Notes under the pieces: generated by a model
Seen by the model: only the letters and a program-made list of their open reading frames with translations
What the model was told of the DNA's origin: nothing
The model's database searches: none
Shown here: one piece after another, positions 30,640 through 42,200 of the stretch
Numbering within the stretch: position 1 is the stretch's first letter
Layout of the letters: every line of letters starts with the position of its first letter
Position numbers and translations under genes: made by a program
NCBI GenBank assembly: GCA_010279815.1
Contig: QEOQ01000640.1
Span: 330,282-394,281, forward strand
Source of the DNA: Brachionus plicatilis
Lineage: Eukaryota > Rotifera > Eurotatoria > Ploima > Brachionidae
DNA: 64,000 bases
Direction: 5' to 3'

Positions 30640-31066
30640 TCAAAAAAAGTATAAAAAATTTAATAAATTAAAAATAGTTCCATAACATTTGATTTGAGTA
30701 ATTACAATTGTTTAACTATTTACTTTATTTATTTTATCTATTTTCAAAAAAAACTATGCACTATGAACGAATTTCTAACAAAATTAGAGAAAACGAATGA
30801 ATATTTTTTCAACGATTGATAGGAAAAAATTATCTCAGTTGAAAATTATCCACTCTCAAAATTATAAATACATTATTATTTTGTATAAATTATTGTAAAA
30901 TTAATTAAATTATTAGACCAATTTTTTAAATAAATGTGCTCTAAATATTTTTATTCTTAAATATTTTATATTTTGGTCTTTAAATTTATTACTTTCAATA
31001 CAAATGAATTAAAATGAATCCCTTTTTACCTTTTAATTTGAGTTTTTGAACAATTTAAAAATACAA
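30640..31066. other. No gene seen
   Basis: AT-rich spacer right of the transposon nest; no supported feature. Confidence 0.4.
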
Positions 31067-31309
31067 ATGGAAAATAATGGCGATGTCCTAATATTTCCAT
31101 CAAATATTCAATATGATCAGGTAACTTTAATAATTTTATAAAAATAAAAATTAAAATTTTTCGGAATTTATTTATTTATTTTATTTAAAATATAGTTCGG
31201 CAAAGCCTTGGCCGGTTGGAATGGAAGCTTAGTCCTTCCTTTCAGCCAGTCCATTTTTCGGAATTTAAATGTTCTGAAATCGGAAAAAAAATCACTTGGA
31301 ATGCAATAA
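31067..31309 (+). CDS. Putative two-exon small protein
   Basis: Exons 31067-31120 and 31196-31309 with a 75-base intron (GTAACT...TATAG) would encode 55 residues, MENNGDVLIFPSNIQYDQ then FGKALAGWNGSLVLPFSQ and a Lys-rich end. Frame is kept and both splice signals are good, but the protein is tiny and unrecognised. It could be the 5' end of a larger lost gene. Confidence 0.25.
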
Positions 31310-31518
31310 AATTATTTTTTTTATTTTTTTAATGATATTTTTTATAAAGATGATCGAGCTAAACCTCAAATTTAGTGTTAATTATTATTATTAAATACAA
31401 TAAGAATTTTGAAATATCTTTTTAAACTTTATACCTTTATAAAGTTATATAGTTATAAAGTTTTATTAAATTTTTTATCCTTTATACTGATAAAAAATTT
31501 AATAGCTTTTTTGTTTAA

Positions 31519-32155
31519 CACTAGAAGCACCAAAATTTTTTAATACTAGAAGCACCAAAACGAGTCATTTGACTCGTTTTGGAAATAAAAGGAAATTATC
31601 AACTGAACTTTTGAAAAATTATTTATTATAAAATGTAAATCAATTAGTAAAAAATACAAATTTAATCAAATTTAAGTCTTTTGAAAAAAAAAATACCTAA
31701 GACCCTTCATATTCCTTACAAACACACTCATTTTCTTTAGTACAAAAACCACACACTGCTTTTTTACATTTGGAACACACATTATTTGCTTTACAATTAT
31801 TGCATAAACGAACCTGGCAAGATACTCGCTTAGGGGATAAATTTTCTTGATTATCCTGACTCAATACTCTTTTACGGGCCATATTCATGATTACAATTTA
31901 TAAATTTAATTCAAAATTAATTAATTCAATGCAAAATTTTAAAACGAGTCATTTGACTCGTTTGGTGCTTCTAGTAGTGTGTGCTTGATTATGCGCAAAA
32001 AAATAGTCTTTGACATAATCTCTCATTAATTTTACAAAATTTAATGCTTTTTTATGCTGAAAAATAAATTTCGTGTTCATATCATATAAAATAATTTAGA
32101 TATTAGTGATTAAAAATCGAAAAAGAGTCATTTTGACTCGTTGGTGCTTCTAGTG
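31519..32155 (-). mobile_element. piggyBac-like mini-element
   Basis: Terminal CACTAGAAGCACC is inverted at both ends and flanked by TTAA at 31515-31518 and 32156-32159, the piggyBac signature. Just inside each end the motif is repeated, with the palindrome CGAGTCATTTGACTCG next to it (31559-31580, 31943-31960; a variant at 32125-32141). At 637 bases it lacks a transposase core but keeps a 63-codon Cys-rich ORF. The terminus matches that at 334, so the two belong to one family. Confidence 0.85.
31697..31888 (-). CDS. Stand-alone Cys-rich zinc-binding ORF of piggyBac type
   Basis: An ATG frame of 63 codons gives a basic start (ARKRVLSQDNQENLSPKR) followed by CNNCKANNVCSKCKKAVCGFC and a final ENECVC. 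The CxxC...CxxC...CxxC spacing resembles the cysteine-rich domain at the C-terminus of piggyBac transposases, which binds the transposon ends. Here it stands alone with its own start codon inside a mini-element having intact termini. It could be a chance remnant or an expressed end-binding peptide; the sequence cannot tell. Confidence 0.55.
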   Translation of the reverse strand: MNMARKRVLSQDNQENLSPKRVSCQVRLCNNCKANNVCSKCKKAVCGFCTKENECVCKEYEGS

Positions 32156-32647
32156 TTAAAGTTAAAAATTAGTTCCGTAAATGCAACATGTTGCAACATT
32201 CAAAGTTACATCAACTGTCAAAGTCTGCTAATGATGTGCAAAATCTCTGCAAAATGCACTGAACACAGTGATATATAATTCTAAATGTCTTCTTCTATCA
32301 GAATATGTGCTGTTGTAGGCATTTTAGATATTACTCGCCAACTTATGTCCATTCTAAGAAAAACATGTAAAAAAGGTGATTTTTCCGCGGTATTTCCACG
32401 AAATATGATCGGAATGAGCTGAAACAAGGTTGATATTATTTTTATTAGCCCCTTTGAATATCTTTGTACGGTCAAAATAGGTATCAGAAACGTGCTTCAT
32501 CAGAATCCGACAAAACGGTCCCCCAAGGGACCCATCTTCTAATTCTCTTGGACAAATTTTTGGTCAATGAGAGAATTAAAGCTATGTGCCAAAAACATAA
32601 GGTAAAAGTATCGGGAGTTTAAAAAATTTAATTTTTAAAAAAGTTAA
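32156..32647. other. No gene seen
   Basis: AT-rich spacer with a slightly GC-richer patch (about 32490-32540). Short open frames here look incidental. Confidence 0.4.
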
Positions 32648-33075
32648 GATTTATGTTCGGCGGTCAAAAATTTGAACTGCGAAGTTGGCCGGCCATATCA
32701 AAGACGGACAGCCACTTTGGCGGTCAGACAAAATCAGCGGCAAAAAATTTCAGGGAAAAAGTTTTTGATGTTCTTTTATGTTTTTAATTTAAAGAAACGA
32801 AAAATTCTCAAATATTACATACAAATCTCTAAACTCTTTTTTTAGAAAAAAAAATCCAAAAATTTAGCTTTTTCAAGAAAAATTATTTTTTTTAAAAAAA
32901 ATTTGGCATTTTCTATTAAAATAAAATTTTAGCAATTTCTTTAACTTTTAAGGAACTTTTTTTCGCTGATATGGTTTGATCGCAAATTTCGTTAATGTTT
33001 TGGCCGGCTAACTTTGCGGTCCAAATTTTTGACCGCCGGTCTGACCGCCAAATTGGCCGCCGCCCATCACTAATA
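32648..33075. repeat. Inverted-repeat element with GGCGGTC arms
   Basis: GGCGGTCAAAAATTTG...GTTGGCCGGCC at 32651-32690 is mirrored at about 32999-33040 (GGCCGGCTAACTTTGCGGTC...TTTTTGACCGCC). Further GGCGGTCAGAC units occur on both sides (32719, 33036). The right end continues to a CAGTATTAGTGATGGGCG-type terminus near 33078, like the CA(G)TG...GGGC ends of many hAT MITEs. No ORF of its own. Confidence 0.55.
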
Positions 33076-33078
33076 CTG

Positions 33079-34057
33079 ATTAAACTCATGAGTGTATATT
33101 GCATAAACAAGTTTTACTTGTATATACTTGTACAATGGCCGTTTGTACGGTTCCCAACACTAATCAGTATCACTTTGACACGGATTTTTGATAAATTTAC
33201 TAAAATTTACCTAATTTTCCATAAATTAAAAGGGTTAGAGAAAATGGAATTTTGGCCAATTTTGTTATTATTGTGTTATTTTGTTAAATTGTAATAATAT
33301 TAACCGGAAGTTTCTGCTAAATTTTATTATTTAAAAAAAATTCGAAAGAATAATTTTACACAAGAACCCAATGGATTAGTTTACCAGGATTGATGCAAGA
33401 TCTATTTTGTTACTTTTACAGAAATAATTCGCATTTTTTTCTATTTTTTATTATTATTTTAAATTTTTTAAATTATTTGCAAATTTTAAGTATAAATAAA
33501 TTTTAAGTCTTCAAATTGCCAAATTTAAAGAATTTTTTCTGTGAATTTTAAACGATCTTAACCATTTCAATTTGTTATTTAGTACCAACGTTTTTTTTTA
33601 GTTTATTTGAACGGTATGATTAATTTATTTAAAAGGATTAAGGTAATGAAGTAAAACTCGATTTTGCGCTTTTTAAAGTATTAATTGAAATAAAATCAAT
33701 AAAATCGTTTTTTTTCTTTTTGTTATTAGTATTTCAAAAGAAAAATAATTAGCATTTATAAATTTAAATAAAGTTCTTAAGGAGAATTAATAAAAAAATA
33801 ATTTATTAGGTAAACAACGAATAGGATTTTTTTATCAATTACATCAAAAAAAATTAAAATTAAAAATGGTCGTGGTTCAAAAAATATTTTTTATTTAAAT
33901 GAATATACTTTTTTTTGTTTAAAATAAAGTAAAAAAATATTTTATGAATTCTAACAAAATTAAATTTATAGTTTTAAAAAATACTGACACTTATCAATTC
34001 ACAATATCAAAGGATTAATACGATTAAAATAAGGCATACAAATGATTGAGTTGGAAA
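33079..34057. other. No gene seen
   Basis: AT-rich spacer; homopolymer-rich, no coding or repeat feature supported. Confidence 0.45.
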
Positions 34058-34555
34058 TTATGGTTGTGGCAAACCTCGTGTTACCGACAAATGCTTAAAT
34101 TTTCTATTAACGTCTTCAGCAATTACAATTACATCATTTTCATAGCGCTTAACTCTGGATAAATAATTTTTTAGATCACTTGGAAATTTTTGGGCAAATA
34201 TTGTTGGTGAGTCGAGAATGAAATTTATCCAGTAAATAAATTCTGCTACTTTAGTTTTGAATTTATCATTTTTAAAATTACTCAACTCTTTTTTGATCTG
34301 ATGAACATGTTCTTTCTTCGATTGCATTCTCAATTCGAATTGTTGAGCCTGACTAAAACTTCCTTCAGCTTTATACATTTCTTCAACATCATAACTCTAG
34401 AAAATTAATTATTAGTAAATTTTATTCAAAAATTAATAAAGTTAACCAACATCTTGTTGATAGAAGCAATTAAGTACATATTCTGTCTTTGACTTATTCT
34501 CTATTAGAAACTCGCCAATAAGTCTCAAACTTTCGTAATAATCTTGATTTGTCAT
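34058..34555 (-). CDS. Two-exon helical protein, unrecognised
   Basis: Exons 34555-34451 and 34396-34058 (54-base intron GTTGGTTAAC...TTTCTAG) encode 147 residues. The product is predominantly helical and charged, with coiled-coil-like stretches (QAQQFELRMQSKKEHVHQ; SRVKRYENDVIVIAEDVN) and a Pro-ended tail (GLPQP). Codon content and a clean splice support a real gene. Length and helical layout vaguely recall small augmin/HAUS-type subunits, but I cannot show homology and leave the function open. No clear gene neighbour relationship. Confidence 0.55.
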
Positions 34556-36228
34556 TTTGAAAATTATTTAATCTCAACCTAAAAAATAAAGTAATTATTT
34601 ATTCCTCCTTTTTAAATTCATCTGATTCTAAATAATTTCAAAATTGGTTTTTATTTCCGAAAAATTCAATTAAAATCTTAAAACTTGTCTGAGTATTGTT
34701 AAATTTTAGGTAAATATTATGCTCACTCTTAAAATGACGTACTTGACTTAACCTATAACAACTTTAGCTAGTCATTTTGAAAATTTTATGTTGAAATAAA
34801 CTTGAAATTCAATAAACCAAAAGATGTATCAAATGAATAACATTTTAAATAAATGGAATTCTGATATAAGAAAAAAAACGTAGTTAAAAACAAACTGAGG
34901 AGTTTTTTTTTTACTTTAATCATTTAAATAACTTTTTTTTCTCTTTTAATTTTGTATTAATTATTTGATGAAAATCGTATTTACACAATAAATAGTATCC
35001 AATTCTTGCTTTCAAAAATGAATTACTTCCTATTTCTGAAAAGAAAGTTACATAATTATATTTATTCTATTAGTTTTAAAAAAAAGTTCTTACTGTTTAT
35101 AATTAAATTTTTTCTTCCGATATAAATATTAAAATAGAAAATTGCTTTTTTTATATAAAAATAGCGAAATTAATGGAAAATTTACTTTTTGATCAAACTT
35201 AATTTTAAAATCTCAGTAGGTTATTAATTATTCATTTAAATCAAGATTGCTTTACAAAACCTGATTTTTCTTTAATTTGAATTATTTATATTGTAATTTA
35301 ACTTGTTCTATAAAATTTAATAAATCTAAAATTTAAATACATCTTTTACTCAATATTCTTTAATCTTTAAATGATCAATTAATGCAAATGAAGGAAATTT
35401 CAAAATTGCATCATATTCCAAAAAAAGTAGGACCGCTTCATTAAATAAAATTTTTGCTGAGCACTTAAAAAATCCCAAAAACCAAAAAAATATAGAAATT
35501 ATATTTTTTTCTAACAGGCTTTGAAAAAACTAACATTTTAGTTCCTCCTCCTAAAATACACAAGTCAATTCTTATCTTAAGCATTTATATCTGGAATTAG
35601 CATGTCCCTAAATAATCCTGTACGCGTGCCAAAAGATATTTTTAGGATGGTTTGTAAGTAATTTTAAAATATTTTAGCAAATGATTGAACAGAGATTATA
35701 GAATTACTACAATTTCCAGTAAAACACAAAGTTTTAATTAGAAAAATTCAATTATTAAGCAACAATATCAAAAAAAAACTAAGAAAATACAATGAAAATT
35801 ATAATTAATTTATTGAGCATATATCAGACCTTTACGTGGAAAAATTTTTAATTCTAAAATTTGGAAAAAACATCAAAAATAGAAATTCAAAAAATCTAAA
35901 TTAACTCCAACTATTGAAAATTTTTTTATGAATAAATTTTACAGGTTATATTTATGATGAATTTAAAAAAGAAAATGCTGGAAATTTTGGATTTATATTT
36001 TCGTGCTAGTAGTGCTGAAAAAAAAAACTACGCACCATTTTTTTCTTCAATATATAAAAGTTATTTTGCATTCAAAAATATTTATTTGCTTCACAATATT
36101 AATTCTTTTAATTAACTAAAAAATAATCAGCTTCATAAAAAACTGCTAGAGAAAATCAAATAAAAAATTTAAAATTTTCAAAATCACATCTAAAAAATTG
36201 CATGTTCACTTTTAATTAGTTGCTTTTA
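34556..36228. other. No gene seen
   Basis: 1.7 kb of AT-rich DNA between a small gene's 5' end and the aldehyde oxidase 3' end. No open frame with protein-like content, no inverted repeat found by eye. Confidence 0.45.
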
Positions 36229-39200
36229 TTAATTAAGTTTAAATTCGCTTGGATTTATCAAGCAAGCTTCTTGAACGCGATCGATGCTAGCAGGCAAATC
36301 AAGTTTGAAGTGCCCTCCAACGCCTCTATCTTGGCGAGCAGACCCTATCGCCTGTCTTATGGCATACAATACAGAATTGCTCAAGACCAATGGTGGTTCA
36401 CCGACTGCTTTACTTCCTAAAACTCCCAATGAATTCGGTCTATTTTCCAAAAATTTAATCCTAAAATCAACTGGAATATCTCTACTAGCCGGTGGTTTGT
36501 ACTCCCATGTTCCATTATTTACACACTGACCGCTCTCTGGATCGTATATGCACTTTTCTAATAGAATATAGCCTATTCCCATTACAAAACCGCCTTGTGC
36601 CTGACCTATATCAATCAAACCATTAATTCTAAGTAAAAAAAAATAAAAATTTCTAATATTTAGTGCCATAATTGACTTACGGCTTTCCTCCGTCATATAA
36701 AATGTCAGTTCTCAATATTTGAATTTCCCCTGTTAGAATATCAACCAAAACTTCCGAACAAGAAGCAGCGCATATATCGTAGGTCATCAAATCAGTAAAA
36801 CTATCTGGTCTTTGAAAAAAGACCGCTGTTAGGTTACAATTTAATGTAAAAGCTTTGGCTATGAGCTCTTCCCATGTATAATCTTGGGGCATCGCATTAC
36901 GTACTGTCTCTAGATTTTTTTTCAATATTTTGCATGCTTCTATCACACTCTAAAAAATTAAATTTTATTTTGAAAATTTGAAATGAATATTTTTTTAACC
37001 AAGCAACAAAGTTCAGCAGTTACACTTGCACCAGTCCAAAAGCAATTTGGGTTGACCAAATTATTTGTCGGTTTGATGCTGATTTTTTCAACAGGAATAC
37101 CGAGTTCATGAGAACAGGCCTGAGCCACTTTGGTGTGAATTCCTTGGCCCATTTCGATACCGCCATGAGAAATTGACACTGAGCCGTCATGGTGTTTAAC
37201 ACTCACCAAGGCATTATAGAATCCAAGATTATAAGTCATACCATAACGTAGTGGTATCAAAGCAATACCTTTTTTTTTATACTTATTTTCTCTGTTAAAC
37301 TGTTCAACATTTTTCCTTCGATTTCCAAAATCACTAGAAATTTTGAGCTCATCAACAATGGCACCAATGTTAAAATCATCTTTAAATATGTGATTGTAAG
37401 CAGTTTTATCACCAGGTTTGAAAAAATTAATCTCTCGCACCTCAAGTGGGTCTTTGCCAAGAAAATTAGCCACATGTTCCATTACTTGTTCTGTCGAAGT
37501 TATGGACGAAACTACGTCAGGGGATCTGACTTCAGTAGCTGCTGGTTTGTTTGTCTTAACCAAATTGGTATTTACAAAAATATTGTCACACTTATAGGCG
37601 TTTTCGAAAAAGTGAGCTGCAAAAAAAGTATACGAACCATTAGGACTAAAACCAGGGTCAGAATACCAATCATATTGCATGCCGTTTATTTTTCCATCCT
37701 CATTAAATCCAACTTTATATTTGACATACCAGGGTGGTCGGTTGCCGATCATGTTCATACAATCGTTTAAATCCATCATTATTTTTACTGGGCGCTGTAA
37801 ATGATAGGAAGCAACTGCTGCAGCAGTTGCAGGTATATTTGCTCGGGTAATTTTACCTCCAAAACCACCACCTAGTTGTTTGACTTGAATATCTATTGAG
37901 CTCGTGTTCTTGATACCCAGAGCTATCGATACTCCTCTCTGGACCAAATCAATCCATTGAGTGGTGCAGTCTATTTTATAGCCATCTTCTGTAGGTTCAC
38001 AATTAGCGATTATTCCCTTTGAGTTAAGTTTTTAATTTTTTTTTATTTTATTATTCAATTAAAAATATTCTACTTCGATGAAGAAATGATACTGAGAACA
38101 GTCGTGGAAAAATTCGCCAGTTATTTGATGAATTGATTCGGATATAGCTGATGATGCATCACCTACAGAAATTAATAAAATTTTATAAATATTTAAAATT
38201 TGGGTAAAAAAAATTAAATTTTAATTCATACTGATCCGAGCCTTAAAGTTAAAAAAAAAAAGATTTTAAGTTTTTTTTTAAGTGAATTTAAAAAATTATA
38301 CAGAATTTATATTCAAAAATAAAAGTATAACTTTGCTAGAAACATCAAGAAATAGAAAAAAAAAAAGACCTCAACGATGATTAAGTGCTGATCAAAAAAA
38401 GCTGGGTTCAAATGTCATCTAATGCTTTTAAAAAATATAAATTTTAATTGACGATTAATCATACTTTACTGTATATTTTGCAATAACAACAAGAGCAATA
38501 ATTCCGATGAAAGAATCAACATTTTTTTAAAAACAAAAAAAATTCTTAAGTTCTGTAAGATAAATGTTATTACAAAAATTTAAAAAAATTGTTTAGATTT
38601 AATTTCTTTATATGAAAAATACATTAGTAAAGTTCCGGCAATGCAAAACGTCCACACTATCTAAGGATTAGATTTTCGACCTCAAATTCGTAATCTACAT
38701 ATGAAAAAACTGCCGAATGCCAATTTTTAGGGGAGAGGGGGCTGAAAAAATTATTTATTTTGTATCTAGTCCCAGGGGACCCCCTTGACCCCAAATGAGA
38801 TACACAAATTTTGAAACTAGAGAAAATTTGGAACAAATTAACTTTTTCAAAATTTTAATTTTTAAGCAAAATAAATTAGTTGAAAAAGATGCATCTTGAA
38901 GTTGATGATCAATTCAAAATATCATTTCAATTCAAAAAGTTTATCCTTAGATATTGAACTTAATCTTTGATTCAATTTAAATAATTTTAATGTAACATGA
39001 TTAACATGATATGTAGATAAAATTAAAATAAAAAAATCGTCTTTGAAAATATTGTAAAAATAAATATATACTCATAAAACTTGAATTTTTGCATAATTAT
39101 AAGCGAAATTTTTTTTTTATCAATTAATGATTATGGAAAATTGTGTCAGAATCAACGTTAATGCTATGTATATTCGAAAGAAATTAGCATTAAGTTAAAA

Positions 39201-42200
39201 AAAATCATGAGACATTCCAAAATTAAAAAGAAAAATTTTTCAAATTTTTAGATTCGACAAAGAAAGTGAATCAAAATGTCAACAAAAGACACCACCAAAC
39301 TTCTTGCCGGCCTTCGGACTTTAATGAAAGATTCTAAACTACTAAACGGTATTGAATTAAGTGCTTATATTATACCTTCAACAGATGCTCATAACAGCGA
39401 ATATTTATCACCAAAAGATAAACGTCGTCATTTCATCTCAAACTTTAGTGGCAGTGCTGGAACTGCCTTGGTAACTGATAAAAATGCTCTTCTATGGACC
39501 GACGGAAGATACTTTTTGCAAGCATCACAAGAATTAGATTCAAATTGGAGTCTAATGAAAGATGGTTTCCCTGAGACTCCTTCGATTGCAGACTGGCTAT
39601 GCACCAATTTGCCAAGGAACAGCAATGTTGGTATTGACGCAACTCTTTACCAGCATGATTTGTACTCTAATTTAGACAAGAAACTTTGTACTCATGGACT
39701 CAGCCTGGTAAACACCAAGCAAAATTTGGTCGATTTAATATGGAAGAATAGACCTGTTTTAAATTTTGAGCCACTTTTACAGATAGATTCTAAATACACT
39801 GGTTTAAGCACCAAACAAAAACTAGAAAAAATCAGGTCTGAAATGGGCAAAAAATCAGTTTTTTCCTCAGTTGTCACATCTCTTGATGAAGTGGCTTGGT
39901 TGCTGAATATTCGCGGACATGATATTCCTTTTGGTGCAGTATTTTTCTCTTATTTAATAATCGACATGGACAAAATAATTTTATTTACTAAATTATCGCG
40001 TTTTAGCGAACATCTGAAAAGTCACCTTAAAGAACAAGACCTAACTTTTGAATTTTTTGAATATGAAGATTTCTACTCTTACTTTCAAGGCTATGTTAGC
40101 CAAGAACTTATCAAGAGACAGCATAGAATTCTTTTGTCTTCATCCTCAAATCATTTTATACATTCTTTGGTTCCAAATGAGCTAATTGTTGAAGATTTAT
40201 CAATTCTTTCCAAGCTTAAATGTGTCAAAAACAAATCTGAAATTGAGGCAGCTAAAAAAATACATATTCGCGACTCCGTCGTTCTAACTGACTTCTTGTA
40301 CAAGCTAGATGCTTGTTTCAAAGGTAAAAGTTTAATTGAGGAAAAGGTTTTAAACGAGCACGATTTGGCAGAATTTTTGGACAAAAAAAGAAGCGAACAA
40401 GAGGGTTTTTTTGCATGTAGTTTTGAGACTATATGCGGATTTGGTTCAAATGGTGCTATTATTCACTACAAGCCAAAGTTGGATGAAAATAACAAAAAAA
40501 TAGAAAAGAATAATTTTCTATTGATTGACTCAGGTGGTCACTACTCAGACATGGGTACCACGGATGTAACGAGAACTGTTTATTTGGGCGATATTTCGAC
40601 CTGTTCGAAATATAAAAAAGAATGCTTTACCAGAGTTTTGAAAGGTCACATACAATTGGCAATGAGAATTTTTCCAAATGGCACTCGGCCTGAGCATTTG
40701 GACTCGTTTGCTCGTCAAGCCTTGTGGGAAGTTGGCTTGGATTATAGACATGGCACAGGACATGGTGTTGGAGCGCTACTAAATGTTCATGAAGTTCCCG
40801 TTATTGCTAATAGAAAGGGAGTCGATATATTTGTGAACGAAAATATGATCATAACAGATGAGCCTGGTTATTATGAAACAGGAAATTTTGGTATTAGAAT
40901 AGAAAATTGTAATTTGACTATTAAGGCTCATACCAAATACCAAAATGCTTCTAATGTAGACTTTATTACTTTTGAACCTTTGACTTTAGTCCCTATACAA
41001 AAAGATTTAGTTGTCAAAGATTTATTAAAAAGTGAAGAATTAAATTGGCTGAATAGTTATCATCAGCGATGTTTTGATATCGTGGGACAAGAGCTCCTGG
41101 CTCATAACAACAATGATGCTTATGAATGGCTCAAAGAGCAAACACAGCCTTTATAAGCTGTATTTTTTATTTTTTAAATTTTTGAAAAAAAAATTAAATC
41201 AGATTTGTTTATTTTTTGAAGTAAATATTTTTTGCATTTTCTAATGCTCAGTAAAATATCTAAAATTTAAAAAAATATAAAATTATTTTTTTTTTATTAA
41301 TACACAATTTTATATCAAATTCAGATGCGAAAAAAAATTAAGTCCCATTAATGTATTTTTAGATTAAAAAAGTATATAAAAACTTATTGACAATGAACAT
41401 ATTAAAATACTTAATTGAAAAAATGGAACAATCTAGCCGTTTAATTTGGATCTTTTTTGGTTTAAACTTTTAATACTTTAAATTTGACTTACTCTGAAAT
41501 TTACTAAGAAATTTATTTTCTTTTTCTTATAATTAATCCGAATAAATAAAAATTTCTAAAAATTTTCTTAAAAAAAAATCTTAATATTTTTTTCGCAAAT
41601 TTTTAACTCTGAGGATTTGAAAAGAATTCAAATAGGAATCTTGAAAAAAAGCTATAAATGCCTATTGGGTGAGATTTTATTCAAGACTATTTAAAGTAGC
41701 TAGCAAGATCCTTCGTCTAATGAAATCTTTGAGAGTCCGGTAAGATTCTAAATAGGATTTGGTTACTGAGAAATAAATACCTTGTTCTCAAAGTTTTTTG
41801 TCTTAAATTTATACAAATTTTTTAAGGAAAGCAAATTAAACATTTAAATTTCAACAAAGAATTTTAGTTCATTGATTATAAACAGATGTATTTAAATAAC
41901 AAAAAAAAAGTATTTTCAGGTTTTTTTCATGTAAATTTTGAATTACAAATGCTTTAATTACAAAATACTCCTAAAAAAAATTATTTTGTAAAATATCGTT
42001 AATTTTGATCTCTTAGTCTGCAAAGTATCTAAATCAACTTTTAAAAAATAGTCAAAGGACTGGATCAATTCAATTTGTATGCTCCTTTGGTATTAAACAA
42101 TCAATCAAATTCACTTCTCCCAACTTTGAGACGTCACGAATATTCAACAGAAAGACAATTGATCAACAATTACGAGGCAAGATTCAACTTATAACTTTTT

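Noticed and set aside
32916..33294. Open frames around the GGCGGTC inverted repeat
   Set aside because: They arise from the GC-richer TIR arms and have no domain or splice support.
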